From Nostoc sp. WHI (GTDB lineage: Bacteria; Cyanobacteriota; Cyanobacteriia; Cyanobacteriales; Nostocaceae), in the NCBI RefSeq assembly GCF_015714725.1, contig NZ_WBKM01000340.1, positions 1 to 62,412 of the forward strand: DNA of 62,412 nucleotides, in the 5' to 3' direction. The position numbers and the translations under genes are program-made. Under the pieces are notes generated by a model. That model saw nothing but the letters and a program-made list of their open reading frames with translations. It was not told where the DNA came from and searched no databases. Below, one piece after another: positions 1 to 7,288 of the stretch. Within the stretch, counting starts at the first letter, position 1. Each line of letters begins with the position of its first letter.

Positions 1-172
1 CCCCTTTTCCTCTTCGCTGACTGCATAGTTATTTTTGCCATGCTGCAATATGTTCAGCCCGGAAAACAGGGCTAAAATCCTTACTACTCATTGATCTATA
101 GGGACAGGTATCTTTGGTGTTAAACTACCATTGGTTTTGGGTTGTGCCGTAGCTTAACTCAACCTATATAGA

Positions 173-244
173 ACTTACGCATAGAGACCCCCTTTTTAAG
201 GCTTGCTCCGGGGGATCAAGCTTTCAAGTTTTCAGTGCGTAAGT
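173..244. repeat. MITE-like inverted-repeat element
   Basis: The 9-bp ends ACTTACGCA (173-181) and TGCGTAAGT (236-244) are perfect inverted repeats around a C-rich/G-rich core. The same ends occur on the element at 12272-12364, so this is one member of a dispersed family. The rest of positions 1-305 shows no gene I can support. Confidence 0.6.
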
Positions 245-305
245 CCTGCTATAAGATCCGCGTTCGCCTCTCGCGTGCTGAAAGTAATCACACTAACTAC
301 CTGCC

Positions 306-911
306 ATGAAAAATTTAGTTGTATTATCTGCCACAGCCCTCGCCGCCACATCTGGAATGGTTTTTGGGACAATGCAAGCCGCCTTTGCTTTAGGTTGGAA
401 CTGGAATTATTCTGGTACTGGCATAGCGGCAAGCGGTACTTTCACCACTAATGATACCCCTAACGACTTGGGTTTTTACCTAATTTCTGAAATTACTGGT
501 ACACGAAATGGTGAAACAATTACTGGTTTGCAAGCTACCGATACTCCAATACCGGGAAACGAACCTTTTAATGTTGACAATTTAATCAGTCTAAATATTC
601 AGCAGTTAACGGGTGACGGTTTTGGGTATTCCACCTCAGAGGGAAACTATTCTAGCCCGTTTTTCGCTAGTTTTTTGCCGACACCGGGTTATTTAGAGGT
701 TTTTTCAGCACCACCATTCATACCAGGTTTTGAAAATTTGGGACTGGAAGATAGTGAGTTACCAATTAGTTTTTCTGCAACCATAATCACCGTACCTGAA
801 CCCACCTCTATCCTGAGCTTGCTTGCCCTCGGCACTCTCGGCGCTGGTTCTGCACTGAAACGTAAGAAGCTATCCAAGTTCATCGAGAATAAGCTCGAAA
901 AAGTTTCCTAA
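306..911 (+). CDS. PEP-CTERM sorting-domain exported protein
   Basis: This 201-residue protein has a hydrophobic N-terminal signal peptide (about residues 1-29) and a C-terminal PEP-CTERM tripartite signal: Val-Pro-Glu-Pro at 163-166, a hydrophobic helix at about 168-183, and a basic Lys-Arg-Lys-Lys cluster at 185-188. In this family the tail is recognised by an exosortase, and the protein is moved to the cell surface or outside. The middle is a Gly/Ser/Thr-rich, probably beta-rich region with no enzyme motif, so the specific role is unknown. It is followed by a clear intrinsic terminator and appears to be transcribed alone. ATG at 306 is the only start that gives a complete signal peptide. 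Confidence 0.85.
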   Translation: MKNLVVLSATALAATSGMVFGTMQAAFALGWNWNYSGTGIAASGTFTTNDTPNDLGFYLISEITGTRNGETITGLQATDTPIPGNEPFNVDNLISLNIQQLTGDGFGYSTSEGNYSSPFFASFLPTPGYLEVFSAPPFIPGFENLGLEDSELPISFSATIITVPEPTSILSLLALGTLGAGSALKRKKLSKFIENKLEKVS

Positions 912-937
912 AAACCATCAATAAAAACTGATAATTC

Positions 938-975
938 CTCCTTCATTTACTCTCTTGAAGGAGTTATTTTTTTCG
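938..975 (+). terminator. intrinsic terminator after PEP-CTERM gene
   Basis: CTCCTTCA (938-945) pairs with TGAAGGAG (956-963), and a T-rich tract follows directly. It lies 27 bases after the stop codon. Confidence 0.75.
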
Positions 976-1094
976 TGCTAATCCAATTACTATCATGCGA
1001 TCGCTATCCACTGGATACAATTGCATCAAATGATATTAAAAATTACTTCACCCACTGCTGTTACTATAATATCCCACTGAGTTGAACCCGCTAT

Positions 1095-1916
1095 ATGAAC
1101 GCTGAAATAAACTCCAGGATACCTGTTGCTTTAACCATTGCTGGTTCAGATAGTGGTGGCGGTGCAGGAATTCAAGCTGATTTACGCACCTTTGCTTTTC
1201 ACTGTGTCCACGGTACTAGCGCTATAACCTGCGTCACGGCACAAAATACTCTAGGAGTGATAAGAGTTGATGCCATGCCAATAGAGGCTGTTGTGGCTCA
1301 AATTCAGGCAGTTGTTGAGGATATTGGCGTACAAGCTGCCAAAACGGGAATGTTGCTCAATCAGGAAATTATTTTTGCTGTTGCCCAGCAGGTGGAAGCT
1401 TTACAAATCAATAATCTAGTAGTTGATCCAGTAATGGTGTCACGTACAGGGGCACAATTGATTGATGATGATGCTGTAAAGACTCTGTGCCATGTCTTGA
1501 TTCCCAAGGCGGTTCTTATCACACCCAATCGTTACGAAGCCCAGATTTTGAGCGGTTTACAAATTAATTCCTTGGAGGATATGCAAGCTGCTGCTGAAAT
1601 TATTCACAAGAATTTACGGACGAAGGCTGTTTTAGTCAAAGGCGGAGGTATGCGGGGGAATTTGCGTGGCGTTGATATCTGGTTTGACGGGGACAAGTTG
1701 GAAGTTTTGACTTGCCAGCAAGTAGAGACAAAAAATACCCACGGTACTGGTTGTACACTATCGGCTGCGATCGCTGCTAATCTGGCTACGGGAAAGGATT
1801 TATGGCAGTCAGTGCAACAAGCAAAGGAGTATGTTACTACTGCACTCACTTACGCCCTAGATATTGGCGAAGGGCAAGGCCCTGTGGGACACTTCTTCCC
1901 ATTGTTACTGAAATAG
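1095..1916 (+). CDS. thiD: hydroxymethylpyrimidine/phosphomethylpyrimidine kinase
   Basis: A full-length ThiD (273 residues; the family is about 260-280) of the ribokinase-like fold. It phosphorylates HMP and then HMP-P to HMP-PP, the pyrimidine half of thiamine, in the cytoplasm. The N-terminal substrate loop AGSDSGGGAGIQAD and the C-terminal anion-hole motif THGTGCT, which contains the catalytic region, are both present. Other ribokinases such as PdxK share the fold, but the N-terminal Gly-rich motif is ThiD-like. It stands alone: no other thiamine gene and no TPP riboswitch are visible in the 180-base leader. Confidence 0.93.
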   Translation: MNAEINSRIPVALTIAGSDSGGGAGIQADLRTFAFHCVHGTSAITCVTAQNTLGVIRVDAMPIEAVVAQIQAVVEDIGVQAAKTGMLLNQEIIFAVAQQVEALQINNLVVDPVMVSRTGAQLIDDDAVKTLCHVLIPKAVLITPNRYEAQILSGLQINSLEDMQAAAEIIHKNLRTKAVLVKGGGMRGNLRGVDIWFDGDKLEVLTCQQVETKNTHGTGCTLSAAIAANLATGKDLWQSVQQAKEYVTTALTYALDIGEGQGPVGHFFPLLLK

Positions 1917-1917
1917 T

Positions 1918-2010
1918 GCTGAGTAATGAGTGCTGAGTGCTGAGTAATGAGTGCTGAGTAACGAGTTGGGAATCTCACTTCTTTACTCAGAACTCGGAAC
2001 TCGGAACTGT
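1918..2010. repeat. short direct repeats (TGCTGAG/AATGAG type)
   Basis: Tandem 7-base words such as GTGCTGA and GTAATGA, then CGGAACT words, follow the thiD stop. Such degenerate heptamer runs are common between genes in Nostoc. No coding content. Confidence 0.6.
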
Positions 2011-2142
2011 TTTTGCCCAGTATCCAATCCTTAATAAAAAATCTTTGCTCTTTCGGCATTTTTCTATTATTCTTGGGCATAGTTTCAGGGATGACTATCT
2101 CTGTACGATCTAATCACTTTGATTTTTAATACCAAGTCCCCG

Positions 2143-2751
2143 ATGCGAGCAACCACAGGTTCTGTTCACAGGAATTCGCCAACACCGACTACTCAAGCCT
2201 ACCCTCCCTCTGTACCACTATCTGTATACCGGGAATTGTCAGCAGAGTTGCAAGCAACACAGGCGAGGTTACATGCCCTAAATACCACAAATCAGCAACT
2301 AGCACAAGAAAATCAGTTACTACGCCAAGAAATTACCAAAGTTGTTGAGTCTTTTTCACACTTGCAAAAGTTTGTGGATTCCAATGCTACCCCTAGTTAT
2401 CACCGAGCTACCCAAGCTTCTGGCGACGTGAAAAGTGCCGCTAAACAGCGAGTAACTGAAGCACATCCACATCAGCAGGTTTTTCATTCGCGTCCACCCG
2501 TTGTCCCCAAAGCCCCACCTGAAAAAAGCCGTCGCCAAGACTTTTCTACACCTGTAATGGAAATAAATTTCCCGATACCACAACAAGTTTTTATAGAAGA
2601 GCAACAAGTAAGCTATTATTCCACTACTGAGCCAGATGTCAAGGGACTCAATGGCTGGTGGTTAATTATCACCATCTTGTTAATTATGCTTACTGCCTTT
2701 AGTGCTGGATATTTCGTTGTACGTCCCTTGTTTGAAAATCAAAAACGTTAG
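2143..2751 (+). CDS. hypothetical protein with coiled coil and C-terminal membrane anchor
   Basis: I do not recognise a named family. From ATG 2143 the product has 202 residues. The N-terminus is Pro/Thr-rich. A predicted coiled coil follows (about residues 35-85; Leu/Gln/Asn-rich with heptad spacing), then a basic Pro-rich linker. One transmembrane helix near the C-terminus (GWWLIITILLIMLTAFSAGYF) leaves a short basic tail. This suggests a tail-anchored protein with a soluble coiled-coil part. A TTG at 2119 would add eight residues; ATG is preferred, although neither start has a good ribosome binding site. Confidence 0.6.
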   Translation: MRATTGSVHRNSPTPTTQAYPPSVPLSVYRELSAELQATQARLHALNTTNQQLAQENQLLRQEITKVVESFSHLQKFVDSNATPSYHRATQASGDVKSAAKQRVTEAHPHQQVFHSRPPVVPKAPPEKSRRQDFSTPVMEINFPIPQQVFIEEQQVSYYSTTEPDVKGLNGWWLIITILLIMLTAFSAGYFVVRPLFENQKR

Positions 2752-3113
2752 TTGACACTCCCACAGTCAGCAGCAGCACGCTTTCGAGCTAACGAGCAAT
2801 TTCTCTGGAATTACTTTCTAAATATCTAAGCTGATCTCCTAAATAGCGTAATTTATTCATTTTTAGGTTATTAAAGCTACATAAATTACTAATTTACGGT
2901 AACTTCTTCATATTACAACCTCAAAGATTATCCAATTAATAAATTCTTGCTGCTTCTCATGTCGCAAGCCCTCAGGCAAAGCATCTACATTATTTTTTTA
3001 AAAAAGTGGCAATTATTACATATATTTTAGGAAAAGCACTGCTAGTTACAGCTTCAGACATCGGATCTGGTTAGATATATAAACGAAGCTAGTAGAAGTC
3101 AGGAGTCAATAAA
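2752..3113 (+). other. glnB upstream region
   Basis: A 362-base AT-rich region without a gene, which should hold the glnB promoter. I looked for an NtcA site (GTA-N8-TAC) and found no convincing one; the nearest candidate, GTA...TAC around 2898-2916, has the wrong spacing. An AGGAG ribosome binding site sits about 8 bases before the glnB ATG. Confidence 0.5.
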
Positions 3114-3452
3114 ATGAAAAAAGTAGAAGCTATTATCCGCCCATTTAAACTAGATGAGGTGAAAATTGCCTTGGTTAACGCTGGTATTGTCGGCATGACT
3201 GTTTCTGAAGTCAGGGGGTTCGGACGGCAGAAAGGTCAAACTGAACGGTATCGCGGTTCTGAGTATACTGTTGAGTTTCTACAAAAACTCAAAGTGGAAA
3301 TCGTAGTTGACGACGATCAAGTTGATATGGTGGTGGACAAAATTATTGCTGCTGCCCGCACTGGTGAAATCGGCGATGGTAAAATTTTCATCTCGCCTGT
3401 TGAGCAGGTGATTCGGATTCGTACAGGGGAAAAGAACACAGAAGCAGTTTAA
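3114..3452 (+). CDS. glnB: nitrogen regulatory protein PII
   Basis: 112 residues, the exact length of cyanobacterial PII. The T-loop reads GQTERYRGSEY and contains Ser49, the phosphorylation site known in unicellular cyanobacteria, and Tyr51, the uridylylation site in proteobacteria. The B-loop TGEIGDGKIF (about residues 83-92) binds ATP/ADP and 2-oxoglutarate. In this family PII senses carbon/nitrogen balance and controls NAGK, PipX and transporters. It is monocistronic here. Being in the chromosome of a heterocyst former, it is expected to answer to nitrogen supply, but I see no clear NtcA box. Confidence 0.97.
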   Translation: MKKVEAIIRPFKLDEVKIALVNAGIVGMTVSEVRGFGRQKGQTERYRGSEYTVEFLQKLKVEIVVDDDQVDMVVDKIIAAARTGEIGDGKIFISPVEQVIRIRTGEKNTEAV

Positions 3453-3527
3453 AAAAGTTATGAGTTAAGAGTTAAAAGTTATGAGTTAGGAATAATGAAT
3501 GAAGATTTAGCATAACTCCTAACTCCT

Positions 3528-3555
3528 GTAGAGACGCGATTAATCGCGTCTCTAC
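3528..3555. repeat. 28-bp perfect palindrome
   Basis: GTAGAGACGCGATT and its reverse complement form a perfect palindrome between the convergent glnB and rdgB. It supplies the rdgB stop codon (TAG on the minus strand, 3552-3554). A related GAGACGCGAT...GTCTC sequence lies near 41793-41817. Confidence 0.7.
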
Positions 3556-4133
3556 TCCCAATTCCTAACTCTCTCCAGTTGCGGAAGTAAAGCTGTAAAA
3601 GCTTTGCCTCGATGGCTAATTGACCCCTTCAACTCGCGTGTCATCTCAGCAAAGGTCAATTGCAACTCTTGGACATAAAAAATTGGGTCGTAGCCGAAAC
3701 CACCATCACCACGAGGTGTATGGAGAATTTCGCCGCGACAAATACCTTCAGATTGTAATACGATCGCACCATCAGGACGAGCGATCGCTACTGCACAAAC
3801 AAATTGAGCTTGCCGATTTACCTCGTTGTCTAATTCCCTCAATAGCCTAGCAATGCGTTCTGAGTCGGTTTTGGCGTAACGTGCAGAATAAACACCTGGT
3901 GCGCCATTTAGGGCATCTACTTCTAAACCAGAATCATCAGCAATTGCCCAGTTTCCTGTAGCTTTAGCAATTTGTGACGCTTTTAGACAAGCGTTGGCGG
4001 CAAAGGTTTCGCCCGTCTCTTCAATTTCCAATTCTTCCGGTTTGAGGGTTAATTCCCAACCAGAATTTGTTAGGTAAGCTTGCATTTCCCGCAACTTACC
4101 TGGATTTCCTGTAGCTACAACAAGTAATGTCAT
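3552..4133 (-). CDS. rdgB: non-canonical purine NTP pyrophosphatase (RdgB/HAM1)
   Basis: 193 residues, normal for the family. It hydrolyses dITP, dXTP and ITP to the monophosphates and so keeps deaminated purines out of DNA and RNA. The N-terminal TGNPGKL loop (about 8-14) and the signature ADDSGLEVDALNGAPGVYSARYA (about 65-87) are intact, as is the C-terminal SHRGKA motif. It is convergent with glnB and ends inside a palindromic repeat. It may be co-transcribed with the upstream phosphohexomutase (86-base gap filled with short repeats). Confidence 0.95.
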   Translation of the reverse strand: MTLLVVATGNPGKLREMQAYLTNSGWELTLKPEELEIEETGETFAANACLKASQIAKATGNWAIADDSGLEVDALNGAPGVYSARYAKTDSERIARLLRELDNEVNRQAQFVCAVAIARPDGAIVLQSEGICRGEILHTPRGDGGFGYDPIFYVQELQLTFAEMTRELKGSISHRGKAFTALLPQLERVRNWE

Positions 4134-4219
4134 GAATTACGAATTATCAGTTAGGAGTTAGGAGTGATGAGTTAGGAGTTATTAATTCCTAACTCATCAC
4201 TCTCAACTCCTCACTAATT

Positions 4220-5656
4220 TTACTCCGCCCACTGTTTCGCCCAAGCAAGAGTTTGATGCACTTGCTCAATTGTTGGGGCTTCGCAGTAGAGGCGTAAAAC
4301 TGGCTCAGTACCGCTAAACCGAATCATTAACCAGCTTTTATCAGCTAGGCGATACTTGTAGCCGTCAATTGTTTGGCAATCAATCACTGCTAAAGAGGCA
4401 ATTTCTGTTAAGGGTTGGGTTTGCAGTTGTTGCAAAAGACGCGATCGCACTTCCATACTTGCTAAGGGTAAATCAATGCGATCATAAGCTGAGGTAAACC
4501 CTGTTTGTTTCTGCAACTGGCGATAATATTCACCTAAATCCAAACCAGATTCTACGATCGCTTCTAGGACGTATAATGCTGACAGCAGTGCATCGCGTTC
4601 GGGAATATGGCTGCCATAGCCAATTCCTCCCGACTCTTCACCGCCTAGCAACACTTCTGCTACTAACATTCTGTCAGCGATGTATTTATAACCAACTGCT
4701 GTCTCAAAGACTGGCAGGTTATGTAGTGCTGCCACAAGGGGCATTAAGTCGGAACCACTGACAGTTTTGACTATTTCACCACTAAAACCGCGCCGCAGGG
4801 TTAAATGGTCGATTAATATCGGGATTAATACTTGAGAACTTAGAAAGTTGGCTTCTCCATCCACTGCTGCAATGCGATCGCAATCCCCATCAAATACCAA
4901 CCCCACCGTTAAACCTGATTTATCTGTGTCTCGGTGAGTTTTGATGACTTCAAATAGCTTTGAAAGGTATTTAGGTAAGGGTTCCGGCGCACCGCCACCA
5001 AATAGGGGGTCACGTTCTGAGTTGATTTCTTTGACCTGATTGCCTAATAGTTTCGCTAATCCGCCAGCAGCAGCGCCATGCATCACATCGGCAAATAATG
5101 TCAATTTACCAGATGCGATCGCTTGCCGAAGTTTGGCAATATCAACTTTACCTTCTAGCGCTTGGGTATAACTAGGCCAAGGATCGAATTTCTCTTGCTT
5201 GCCTGGGGTAGCTGCTAATGGCACTCCAACTGACAACTGCGCTTCTATCTCTTTTGTGACTTCTGGCGGCACTGATCCACCAAAAGAACCCTTGACTTTT
5301 AAACCTAAATATATACCAGGATTATGACTTGCCGTAATTACCAGTGCCCCCAAAGCATTAAGCTGTTTTGCTGCCCAACTATAAGCTGGAGTTGGAGCAT
5401 AGGTTTCGCTCAACAACACATCAAATCCTATAGCAGTGACAGTATCGGCAACAGCACGAGCAAAGTCTTCCGCCATGAATCTGCGATCGTAACCGACAAT
5501 TATTGTCCGGCTACCCACAGTAGAAAAATATGTATCATATAATACTTTTGCAGCGACTGGTGCAACCAGGGCTAGACGTTCAAAGGTGAACTCTTCACCA
5601 ATAACGCCCCGCCAGCCGTCTGTACCGAATTTGATTGAGTTAGCTACAACTGGCAT
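4220..5656 (-). CDS. phosphoglucomutase/phosphomannomutase family protein
   Basis: A 478-residue alpha-D-phosphohexomutase. The phosphoserine loop TASHNP places the catalytic Ser at 110, the Mg-binding loop DGDCDR is at 256-261, the sugar loop GEESGG is near 343, and the phosphate-binding RFSGTEP near 448. All four family motifs are intact. It interconverts hexose 1- and 6-phosphates; glucose, mannose and glucosamine substrates cannot be told apart from sequence alone. It lies upstream of rdgB on the same strand. ATG at 5656 is followed directly by the conserved FGTDGWRG motif. Confidence 0.92.
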   Translation of the reverse strand: MPVVANSIKFGTDGWRGVIGEEFTFERLALVAPVAAKVLYDTYFSTVGSRTIIVGYDRRFMAEDFARAVADTVTAIGFDVLLSETYAPTPAYSWAAKQLNALGALVITASHNPGIYLGLKVKGSFGGSVPPEVTKEIEAQLSVGVPLAATPGKQEKFDPWPSYTQALEGKVDIAKLRQAIASGKLTLFADVMHGAAAGGLAKLLGNQVKEINSERDPLFGGGAPEPLPKYLSKLFEVIKTHRDTDKSGLTVGLVFDGDCDRIAAVDGEANFLSSQVLIPILIDHLTLRRGFSGEIVKTVSGSDLMPLVAALHNLPVFETAVGYKYIADRMLVAEVLLGGEESGGIGYGSHIPERDALLSALYVLEAIVESGLDLGEYYRQLQKQTGFTSAYDRIDLPLASMEVRSRLLQQLQTQPLTEIASLAVIDCQTIDGYKYRLADKSWLMIRFSGTEPVLRLYCEAPTIEQVHQTLAWAKQWAE

Positions 5657-6255
5657 CTAGGTATCCTAACTTTTTACTTTAAGGATTGTAGCATTTATAC
5701 AGTGTAAAAAAAGAATCTAGTAAAAATATGTACTAGTAATAATAGACTGTTTAAACACAAAAGTTATCGAAGAGGAAAAGGAGCAGTTCTTGCAGGAGGC
5801 AGGGGGGAAACCCCATAAATTTATTGGCTCTGAAAACTTGGACGCATTATTTCTCTCTACGAGACGCCAAAGGCGAACGTGCTACGCATCTCAAAATAAA
5901 TATTTTTGCTTTTGGACATAAATTTATTTGATCTGAAACCATGAGTGCAGGGGAAATGAGCGTATCTTTCCCCCCTGCTCCCTGCTCCCTGCTCCCTGCT
6001 CCCCTGCCTCTTGGTCAGGGAATTTATGCATGTAGAGTTACAAACGCTTCAACATTAAAATCTAGAAAAAAAATTAAGAATGTGATTAAATATCATAGCA
6101 ATCATTTTGGAGTGGCACATCTAGCTCACAATCAAAGGAAAGCGATTTAGGGATTGAGTGAGCAGGTTTTGCTTTATCCTGGCAACAGGAAGATACTCAA
6201 GGTCTACCAGCAGTAAACAATATAGGCATCTAACGATAAGCCGCTATCTACGCCT
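5657..6255. other. intergenic region with low-complexity repeats
   Basis: About 600 bases without a supportable gene. It holds a short palindromic repeat near 5856-5892 (ACGAGACGCC...GGCGAACGTGC type) and four tandem CCCTGCTC-type octamers at 5972-6006. A short open frame here is Pro/Leu-rich because of the octamers, and I do not call it. Confidence 0.5.
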
Positions 6256-6313
6256 AAAAAAACCCCCAGTGGGTGTTAGCCTACTAGGGGAGTTAGTTAT
6301 CAGGGTGCATCTA
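6256..6313 (-). ncRNA. nsiR1: NsiR1-like small RNA, copy 1
   Basis: First of seven about 60-nt units in the hetF upstream region. Read on the minus strand, it has a GC-rich hairpin (CCCCTAGTAGG...CCCACTGGGGG) followed by a T-run, which is an intrinsic terminator. A TCCGGA (DIF1) motif at 6346-6351 is centred about 35 bases before the inferred start. NsiR1 is known in Anabaena PCC 7120 as a tandem array next to hetF, induced in differentiating cells through HetR. The start position is inferred from DIF1 spacing. Confidence 0.8.
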
Positions 6314-6386
6314 CCAATTAAATATTCTCAAGTTGAACACCATACTCCGGATAAATTTGTAAAAAGGTTCAGTTATTTTTTTAAAT

Positions 6387-6443
6387 AAAAAACCCCAGTT
6401 GGTGTTAGCCTACTAGGGGAGTTAGTTATCAGGGTGCATCTAC
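6387..6443 (-). ncRNA. nsiR1: NsiR1-like small RNA, copy 2
   Basis: Same hairpin-plus-T-run layout, with DIF1 TCCGGA at 6475-6480. The unit starts 131 bases from copy 1. Confidence 0.8.
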
Positions 6444-6518
6444 CACTAATCTTTTCTAGGGGCAACCAGTATCTTCCGGAGAAAATGAACTAAATCAGGG
6501 TTGATAGTGATCCCAACT

Positions 6519-6575
6519 AAAAAACCCCCAGTGGGTGTTAGCCAGCCAGGGGAGTTAGTTATCAGGGTGCATCTA
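6519..6575 (-). ncRNA. nsiR1: NsiR1-like small RNA, copy 3 (degenerate promoter)
   Basis: The body and terminator are conserved, but the DIF1 position reads ACAGGATAAA (about 6608-6617) rather than TCCGGATAAA. The HetR-linked promoter may be weakened. Confidence 0.75.
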
Positions 6576-6654
6576 CCAATAATCTTTTCTAAAGTTAATG
6601 GGTAGCTACAGGATAAATTAGCAGAGGTTGAAATTGTTTCTATTTGCTCACCAG

Positions 6655-6713
6655 AAAAAACTCCCACCGAGTGTTAGCCACGGACAGAGGAGTTAGTTAT
6701 CAGAACACACCTG
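6655..6713 (-). ncRNA. nsiR1: NsiR1-like small RNA, copy 4 (diverged)
   Basis: The most diverged body (hairpin CTCCTCTGTCC...ACTCGGTGGGAG). The DIF1 position reads CAAGGATAAT, so this promoter looks degenerate. Confidence 0.65.
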
Positions 6714-6785
6714 CCAATTAAATAACCAGTGCGCTGCCTTCAAAAATTGATGTATCAAGGATAATTTGCTGCTTATATCCTTCAT

Positions 6786-6844
6786 AAAAAACCCCCCGGT
6801 GGGCGTTAGCCAACCAGGGGAGCTAGTTATCAGGGTGCATCTAC
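6786..6844 (-). ncRNA. nsiR1: NsiR1-like small RNA, copy 5
   Basis: Well-conserved unit with DIF1 TCCGGA at 6876-6881 and a strong C/G-rich terminator hairpin before the T-run. Confidence 0.8.
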
Positions 6845-6916
6845 CAATTAAGTGTTCTAGCTTGGACTACCATGCTCCGGATAAATTTACTAGAAGGTTG
6901 ATTGTTATTGTGTGCC

Positions 6917-6966
6917 AAAAAAAACTCTAGTGAATAGAGGAGTTAAAGATCAAGGCGCATTCATCT
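6917..6966 (-). ncRNA. nsiR1: NsiR1-like small RNA, copy 6 (shortened hairpin)
   Basis: The terminator stem is reduced to CTCTATTCACTAGAG and the GTTAGCC segment is lost. No TCCGGA is present upstream. Probably a decaying copy. Confidence 0.6.
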
Positions 6967-7047
6967 AACAATCAAGTATTCTAGGGTTAAGCACTATTTT
7001 TTGGTAGATAATATCTGCGTTAAAAGTTGGTGTTGTTTGCCAAAATT

Positions 7048-7105
7048 AAAAAAACCCCTAGTGGGTGTTAGCCAACTAGGGGAGTTGAAGATCAAGGTGC
7101 ATCTA
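7048..7105 (-). ncRNA. nsiR1: NsiR1-like small RNA, copy 7 (hetF-proximal)
   Basis: Conserved body and terminator, with DIF1 TCCGGA at 7138-7143. It is divergent from hetF and lies 183 bases upstream of the hetF start. If the hetF transcript starts upstream of here, this copy is antisense to the hetF 5' leader, as reported in Anabaena PCC 7120. Confidence 0.82.
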
Positions 7106-7288
7106 CCAATAAAGTGTTCTAGATCCAAGTAATCTGATCCGGATAAAGTTGTAAAGGCAGAAAAAGCAAAACGACACCGAATCAGAAACATTCAGGGGTG
7201 GGAAGCATCTAAGTTATCAGAGGGAGCGAAAAATCGACTTGAAACTTTCGCGTTTCAAACCGAATTTAGGAGGCAAACAGGAGAAGCT

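Noticed and set aside
912..1094. TPP riboswitch before thiD
   Set aside because: No CUGAGA or ACCUGA-type core was seen.
2890..2920. NtcA site before glnB
   Set aside because: The GTA and TAC words are 12 bases apart instead of 8.
5941..6150. Short open frame after CCCTGCTC octamers
   Set aside because: Low-complexity repeat translation with no start signal.
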